From Eretmocerus hayati (Eukaryota; Arthropoda; Insecta; Hymenoptera; Aphelinidae): DNA of 64,000 bases. Position numbers and translations under genes: made by a program. The DNA lies in contig CM056742.1 of the NCBI GenBank assembly GCA_029851415.1, positions 155,563,121-155,627,120 of the forward strand. Reading direction: 5' to 3'. The notes under the pieces are model-generated. The model had not been told where the DNA came from and searched no databases. It worked only from the letters and a program-made list of their open reading frames with translations. Positions 58,292 to 64,000 of this stretch are shown here, piece by piece; positions within the stretch are counted from its first letter, which is position 1, and the number at the start of each line of letters is the position of its first letter.

Positions 58292-58409
58292 AACTTGACA
58301 AACGTGAAAAGAAAGTTCTGCGAAGGTTAACGAGTTTTAAGTTCTGAGATCGGCATATGGGAGCGTGTTGAGTATAGGAGGCATGTTGGATACACTAATC
58401 TCCTTTTTG

Positions 58410-58940
58410 TACTCTTTCTTGTCAAAAATCAGATTAGACCAAGCTTGAGGTTGAAAGGGTCGAAAACTGTTATTAACGATCAAAATGTCAATTTCGTAGC
58501 CTGTCCGCACCCCTAAATTTTGTTTTCATTCAGAAAAATCAAGGGACATGGAGGCACGCGCCTTTTTACACAGGAGGGCATATAGTATAGCAAACTTCAA
58601 TTAAAAGTATGTCTGCAATATGATGCAAACGGAAACGAATAAATTTAATACTAATACAACCAAGAAAATCATCAAGTGAATATCCAACTAAAACAATGAA
58701 TTTGACTAAAATTCATTCTGATACAGCTTCGTAGTATTCAGCTCAAGCAATACCAAACTTTTAAAGTATAAATGAATGATTCTTGATTATGTACATTCTC
58801 AAGTAACGGGTTCCACATTCTTCTAAATCCGTGCGTGGTTGAATGGAACATAAAATTTGGATATCAATTTATTCAAGTTGTACTGTTGGTATGGCGCATG
58901 TCATATAACCTACTGTTTTTACATTGGAAAGACTTTTCAT
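58410..58940. other. Non-coding stretch, nothing recognised
   Basis: AT-rich, no ORF of note. Confidence 0.35.
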
Positions 58941-58943
58941 ATA

Positions 58944-59166
58944 CCGTAGATAGGGTGGAATGTGAACACCGGGGTGAATCTGTCCACTCAACTGTTTTTG
59001 AAATATTAGCTACTGACTGGTACGACGGAGAATATCTCACGTGAGCTCATCTTAAAGATGAGATGAATAGCTTCAGAATGGATTCTAGCAGAATCTTATA
59101 CTATCAATCAAAACAAAACTATCACATTTTATAAACATAAGTGGACACATTTGCCCCCAGTTTACG
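58944..59166. mobile_element. Short relative of the 'GGGGTGAATGTG' element
   Basis: Left CCGTAGATAGGGTGGAATGT plus a second CCGGGGTGAATCTGTCCACT; right end GTGGACACATTTGCCCCCAG then TTTACG. A TA lies outside the left end (58942-58943); the right flank shows TTA. It is related to the 942-bp element at 40844-41785 but only about 220 bp long. Confidence 0.6.
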
Positions 59167-59169
59167 TTA

Positions 59170-60580
59170 GTCGCTTGTGAATAGGTGATTCCTTATCTTG
59201 TATGCTAAGACACAGTCATAAGTTAAAATAGTTTAGACGTACTCAATAATTTTGGCACTCAAGTGCACGGTGTGAGGCTATACGGCGTCTCACGATTCTC
59301 GCACCAAAAATCAAACTTGAGCATATTTTGAACATGTTTTCATAATTTAGAAGCTGCAACCAGGTCTTTCACCCGCTAAACGCTGCATGTATATAGTACG
59401 TCTCCGACTTTGCGCCAAAATCACTGTTTTGACAAGATGTATTGCGTGCGGTAGCGTCTATCAACTTCGAAGCGCTCGCTCATGGGCGCATTTTGATCCT
59501 CTCTCTCAAACTGTCAAACGAATGCCATTTAAACATCCGTCGCTTCACTTTTGAGAAGTGGTGGAGTTTTTGAAAAAAATGTATCGAATAAGATTATCAA
59601 TTCCGTGGCCATCTCGGAGCACGGTTAAAACATCGAAAATCCAAATTCTATTTTGACTTTCTAGAAAAATTTGGTATACAAATGATTTTTCTAAGCGGAC
59701 CATGCAGTTCCTTAAATTATCAATCCATATTCACTGATCAAACACGAAATGTCATTTCCGCATCTGTCAATAGTGAGATTAGTGATGGATTAGTGACGAA
59801 ATGGATCAAATCACGCGCCTAGAAGTCCACATTTGTTATTCATTCATCTTCGGGCCTCTTTCGAGCAAGTTTCCGCGGATTTACTCATATACGTAGTAGT
59901 ACATGTAAGTATACATGCACTTGCGCTGATCTTTGCAAAGAGGTTTTATATCCAATGTGGAGTTTCCAGAGTTCGATTCTTGGAGCGAGTGAGATTTTCA
60001 TCTTACTATACTGGCTTCGTGACTCGTGCTTTGAGCATTATATACATCAAAAAGATATATAGTGACTTTTCTCTAGATTCAATGCGATACTTTATCCGAT
60101 AGTTCCATGAAAGCTGATTTTTCCTTGGTATTAGATTCTTGGCAAGGTTGAGGTTATGTATGATTTGCGATCACAAACTTGAGTCTGTGTGCACACACAA
60201 ACAATGGATTTGTATATGGAGAAGAGGAGAAGAAGAGAGAAAAAGAGAGAGGCGTCACGGTCTATACTGCCGATGATGAGGTGGCACATTTATTCGAGAA
60301 TTTATGAATTGGAGATTAATATTCACGCTTGCTGAGCTCAAGTGGGTCGGAATTGAAAGCAGCGAGAGCGTTTATTACATGCATGAAGCGCGAGTGCACA
60401 TATATGACACACAGTATGAATTTAAAAGGTTATTGCGCTGCGAGTTCGTCCCTATGCTTCAAACAACGATGATTCGATACCTGATGAAATATTTTTTATC
60501 TTATTTTATTTCAAACAATATACGGGCAATGAGCCTTTTACAAAATATTCTATCACATAGGTAACAATAGCGCCTTAAAA
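59170..60580. other. Stretch without recognised gene
   Basis: Contains a purine-rich tract (60220-60252). ORFs at 59833-60102 and 60304-60564 have no known motif. Confidence 0.35.
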
Positions 60581-60608
60581 ATCTAGGTTCAGTGTATCCA
60601 TTTTTACA

Positions 60609-61330
60609 CTAAAATGATAACAGCAGAAGCAGATGATGAAATAATTTATTGATAAAATTCAACAAAACAAACATAACTCTTGCATGGCTGCATGCTTGAA
60701 TGGCAAGGTCTCTGATAGGTAAATCATTCCAGGTGCGACTCATCATGGACGCCACTGAACTATGATTCAAAGTATTACTAAGCTTATCAATATTAAGCGG
60801 TCTAGGGTCTCTCACTAAGTACGGAATCTGTCGAGGTCAAAAGAGAGAATACCGAAAGTACAGTTTACTTTACCATTGAAGGCATTCCAAACAAAAGCAG
60901 CGTCTTTGAAACTATGAAGGGATTTTATGATGCGAAAATGATGTTTTTTAGAAATTTCGCTGAAGTGATGATCAAAAGGATGCATGGGGAGGTCAGTTCT
61001 ATTAGACAAAGTTCTAAGGAATCGCTGCTGAACCGATACTAGTTCAGCTATCTTGTAATCATGGTGAGGTGTCCAAATTATGGAGCCATTTAGCAACGGT
61101 GGCACAACTAAACTTCTGTATAGATGGAGAAAAGATTTAGAATTTCTAAAATCACGTGTTTTACGACTAATGAAACTCAAGTTCTTAAACGTTTTTGAGA
61201 CACTCACATTGATATGCCTACTGAAGTCTAGATTTGATTCGGAGATGACTCGTAAGTCACTAAAGTTTGATGCTTTTTCAATAACTTGGGAGGAAATCAA
61301 CAAGCAGGTTTCTCCGGTCCCTTGACGCTC
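60609..61330 (-). pseudogene. Non-LTR retrotransposon, RT C-terminal part, 5'-truncated
   Basis: A 162-residue minus-strand frame (61303-60815) carries FSDLRVISESNLDFSRHI, FISRKTRDFRNSKSFLHLYR and SLVVPPLLNGSIIWTPHHD, then LVSVQQRFLRTLS. This is the standard order downstream of the catalytic core in Jockey/CR1-type elements. The following frame (60815-60609) gives RDPRPLNIDKL and RTWNDLP, the usual ORF2 C-terminus. A frame change near 60815 separates them. Sequence similarity stops near 61330, consistent with 5' truncation during target-primed reverse transcription. The catalytic RT core and endonuclease are absent. Confidence 0.85.
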
Positions 61331-62390
61331 GTTATAACCGAGTTGGGCTGTATATGGAATAATTGAATTTGTGTGTTTGGGTTAGTAAATTGTAAAATGC
61401 GGTAGTTGAATATGTACGTGTGTGTATGTGCATGTGAGTGAGTGTGTGAATTAGAAGATTACAATTGCTTGATGATGATGAAATGGTACATCACTCTTCC
61501 ATATTAAGAGCGGCATCGACTTCACCCTACGATGGGTTGAGACAGACTGGCGCTACTCGGTGCCCTAGCTTTCTACATAGTTTCTTTAGCGCCTTTAGCG
61601 GTTCTTATAATAATCGATATCGCGTGTATCCAAATACTTATCTTTTTCACGTCTATCTTATCATCTGGGATTATCTTTAAGGTATTCTTTGATTATCCTT
61701 TTCGACCTTCAATGAATTGGATGAAAATATCAAAATGTGTACTGATGCTACTTCTCTTGATTCTTCGATCACCTACAACAATGTGCAGGTTAAGACTGGA
61801 AAAAGGAGATCTCCAAAAACTCCTCAAAAGCCGCAAGGGCAGTGTTTTATATTTCACCAGATCTTCTCGTTTGAATTTTGATACCAAATTGAGATTCTGA
61901 TAGGCTTAGATTACTATATTGTCTCCAGAAAAGAATCATCAACGAAAGGACATTTAGTTTGGATCCTATCCTTTCCCACTATCCCAAGCTGTGAACAATC
62001 ATCCCGGAGTTATGGATCCCCATATGAATGATTCCGCGTGAACGTGGATGACGAACTGCATCAGTCGTCATGTCTTGAACCATATTTTCACTATTTTTAA
62101 TCGGTTGTGTGGACCTTAACATGATTTTTCCAAAGCCTGAGGGTTTCAAAAAAGTTGTTTGAGTTCCCAGAGAGTATTGTTGCATAATGTCTGGACGAGA
62201 AAATAACAATCATTTCCACGAAAATGCGTGCAGTTCTAGTTTGCCACATGATACGAACACGTGGTTGGCAGCATTCGAGAAAGATTTTTCAGTACACTTG
62301 CATCGAAAGCTTGTGGTTTCCGCCCCGATGCCGGGGCAGAAAATCCCGCATTGCCGCCCAGGGCAGAAAACGACTGAGCATGCGCATCAG
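61331..62390. other. Non-coding stretch, nothing recognised
   Basis: A degenerate GT-rich stretch at about 61415-61447 and short ORFs only. Confidence 0.35.
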
Positions 62391-64000
62391 GAAGGGGATT
62401 ACACACATCTTACGCTTGTGACATACATACATACGTATACGCTTTCTACGTTACCTACGAAAAAAATTAATAAACAAACCTAACCCCGCATAAAATATCT
62501 TCGTCTGCGAATGGTATTTTGAGCAAGTTCTGCTCAATTTATCCATTGGATTGAGCAGAAACTCGGGCTTGTGTCCTCGAGTAACTGAAGTGGTGCATCC
62601 TGGGATGAATTAGAGTTCCTTAATCAGCTAGTTTGATTTTTTCTTCTGTGATGTGGTGTGAAAATGAACCATGTAACCTCAGTGTTTGATGCTACATGGT
62701 GGAAGGCTAGTTAGTGATGCAGATTTGGTGATTATTTATGTATTTCAGGATGGGATGCTGCTGCTGTATTTAGCACTGCCACCAAAAAAGTGTCCAATGG
62801 GTGTTTAGTGCGCAGAGGTGAAAGGGCAAAAGCTCCAAGATAGTTTGTTTACGAGCAATATTTGTACTCGACTTCAGAATTGAATGTAGTTTTCAATAGT
62901 TCCAACTAATCGTTGAAAAAACAGTCAATCTCAAACTTTGATCGGTGATTGAATTTATGTGTGCAGTTCTGATGAACATCATCACATGAATCCATTTTGG
63001 GAACGAAATCTACCTTTCTCACATCTAACTACTCTGTGGATATCAAGGAAGGTAGCACTCATGTGATGATGTGGTTCATCTCACTCAACAGATAAACTAA
63101 ATGACCGGTTAAAGTTTAAGATACACTATTCTCTCAACGAGTATTTGAATCTATTCCAAGCTGCATTCAATTCAGACCTTGAATACAAACGCTGATCAAC
63201 GAACAAACTCTCGTGGAGCTTGTCGTTGTCAGACCTTTGCTCATAGAACTTTTAAACTTCGAGACAGATTGTTTTTCAAGCAATGTTTGGATTCAAGGTC
63301 TGAATTGAATGCAGCTTGCAATAGATTGAAATACTCGTTGGGAAAATAGAGCATCTCAAACTTTAACCAGTCATTTAGTTTATCTGTGGAGTGAGATGAA
63401 TCACATCATCACATTAGTGCTACCTTCCTTGATATCCACAAAGTAGTTAGATGTGAGCAAGGTAGATTTCGTTCCCAAAATGGATTCATGTGATGATGTT
63501 CATCAGAACTGCACACATAAATTCAATCACCGATCAAAGTTTGAGATTGACTGTTTTTTCAACAATTAGTTGGAACTATTGAAAACTGCATTCAATTCTG
63601 AAGTCGAGTACAAATATTGCTCGTGAACAAACTATCTTGGAGCTTTTGCCCTTTCACCTCTGCGCACTAAACACCCATTTGACACTTTTTTGGTGGCAGT
63701 GCTAAATACAGCAGCAGCATTCTATTCTGAAATACATAAATAATCACCAAAACTGCATCACTAACTAGCCTTCCACCATGTAGCATCAAACACTGAGGTT
63801 ACATAGTTCATTTTCACACCACATCACAGAAGAGAAAATTAAACTAGCTGATTGAGCTACTCTAATTCATCCGAGGATGCACCACTTCAGTTACTCGAGG
63901 CCACAAGCCCGAGTTTCTGCTCAATTCAATGGATAAATTGAGCAGAACTTGCTCAAAATACCATTCGCAGACGAAAAATATTTTATGCGGGGTTAGGTTT
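62391..64000. mobile_element. Composite foldback element (family F, copy 2), runs off the window
   Basis: It starts GAAGGGGATTACACACATCT directly after CAG (62388-62390), matching the end and insertion context of the element at 35650-36843. Arms of more than 700 bp (62391-63200 and 63271-64000) are reverse complements at high identity: AAACCTAACC at 62476 pairs with the last bases of the window. About 85 bp of the right end should lie beyond 64000. Each half contains its own dyad (62971-63080 and its mirror), so two foldbacks are joined tail to tail. No coding capacity. Confidence 0.88.

Larger units (their letters stand above)
57094..58407 (+). mobile_element. Second copy of the 'CCCAACTTGCCCC' element, with two insertions
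   Basis: After TACCCAACATGCCCTCAC the order of blocks follows the 56-kb element: AAGACCTTTGAAAC, the CTATTTTGACGTGA block, GTTCTGAGTGGTA, an internal GGGGGCATGTTGGGTACAC (57841), TTCTGGGAGACG, and a right end GATCGGCATATGGGAGCG. It is interrupted by a palindrome at 57242-57663 and a small inverted-repeat insert at about 58160-58291. The left terminal repeat is replaced or extended by poly-G. Confidence 0.75.

Noticed and set aside
62187..62483. 98-residue ORF before the last foldback
   Set aside because: Runs into the foldback's terminal repeat and has no recognisable motif.
62476..64000. TTAGG-like words (GGGGTTAGGTTT) suggesting insect telomere repeats
   Set aside because: Only one TTAGG unit per arm; it is part of the foldback sequence, and the same block occurs internally at 35.7 and 36.8 kb.

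Overview
This window looks like repeat-dense nuclear DNA from an arthropod, most likely an insect. The evidence is an AT-rich background, short ORFs only, pogo/Tigger-type and non-LTR retrotransposon remains, many foldback/MITE-like inverted repeats, and simple repeats. I see no bacterial operon structure, no rRNA, and no intact host gene I can name. The taxon cannot be fixed from sequence alone.

Layout. 0-5 kb: non-coding DNA, one small inverted-repeat element (608-733), a CpG-rich TATA-containing patch (2.56-3.15 kb) and GT and ACG microsatellites. 5.6-7.4 kb: a broken LINE reverse-transcriptase fragment split by a 219-bp MITE with a 5-bp target duplication, then a foldback and a perfect hairpin. 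8.8-9.4 kb: degenerate coding-like DNA. 10.5-11.4 kb: stacked inverted-repeat elements. 17-24 kb: a TIR element, dispersed repeats, an inverted duplication of a coding-like segment and some unrecognised ORFs. 26.5-29.7 kb: two abutting tandem arrays (10-bp and 14-bp periods), then a nearly full-length Tigger/pogo element with a frameshifted transposase whose third catalytic Asp is Asn. 31.4-32 kb: three layers of nested inverted repeats. 35.2-38.3 kb: a roughly 3-kb palindrome with a 1.2-kb foldback element inserted in one arm. 40.7-43.7 kb: a TA-flanked 942-bp element, a perfect 34-bp-arm hairpin and another foldback. 46.9-48.2 kb: a second, more decayed Tigger relic next to a very GC-rich 300-bp inverted-repeat element. 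48.5 kb: a tRNA-like pol III promoter remnant. 50-53 kb: three foldbacks. 54 kb: a LINE fragment. 56-58.4 kb: two related TIR elements, one carrying two further insertions. 60.6-61.3 kb: a 5'-truncated LINE 3' end. 62.4 kb to the edge: a composite palindromic foldback of the same family as the one at 35.6 kb.

The most interesting signal is a hammerhead-ribozyme-like motif in three copies (40.7 kb and both arms of the 52.45-52.77 kb palindrome). Each has CTGAAGA, a stem II whose sequence differs between loci while pairing is retained, GAAA, a minimal stem III and a GTC cleavage triplet. The genes do not form a pathway; the window is a record of layered transposition dominated by non-autonomous palindromic elements.
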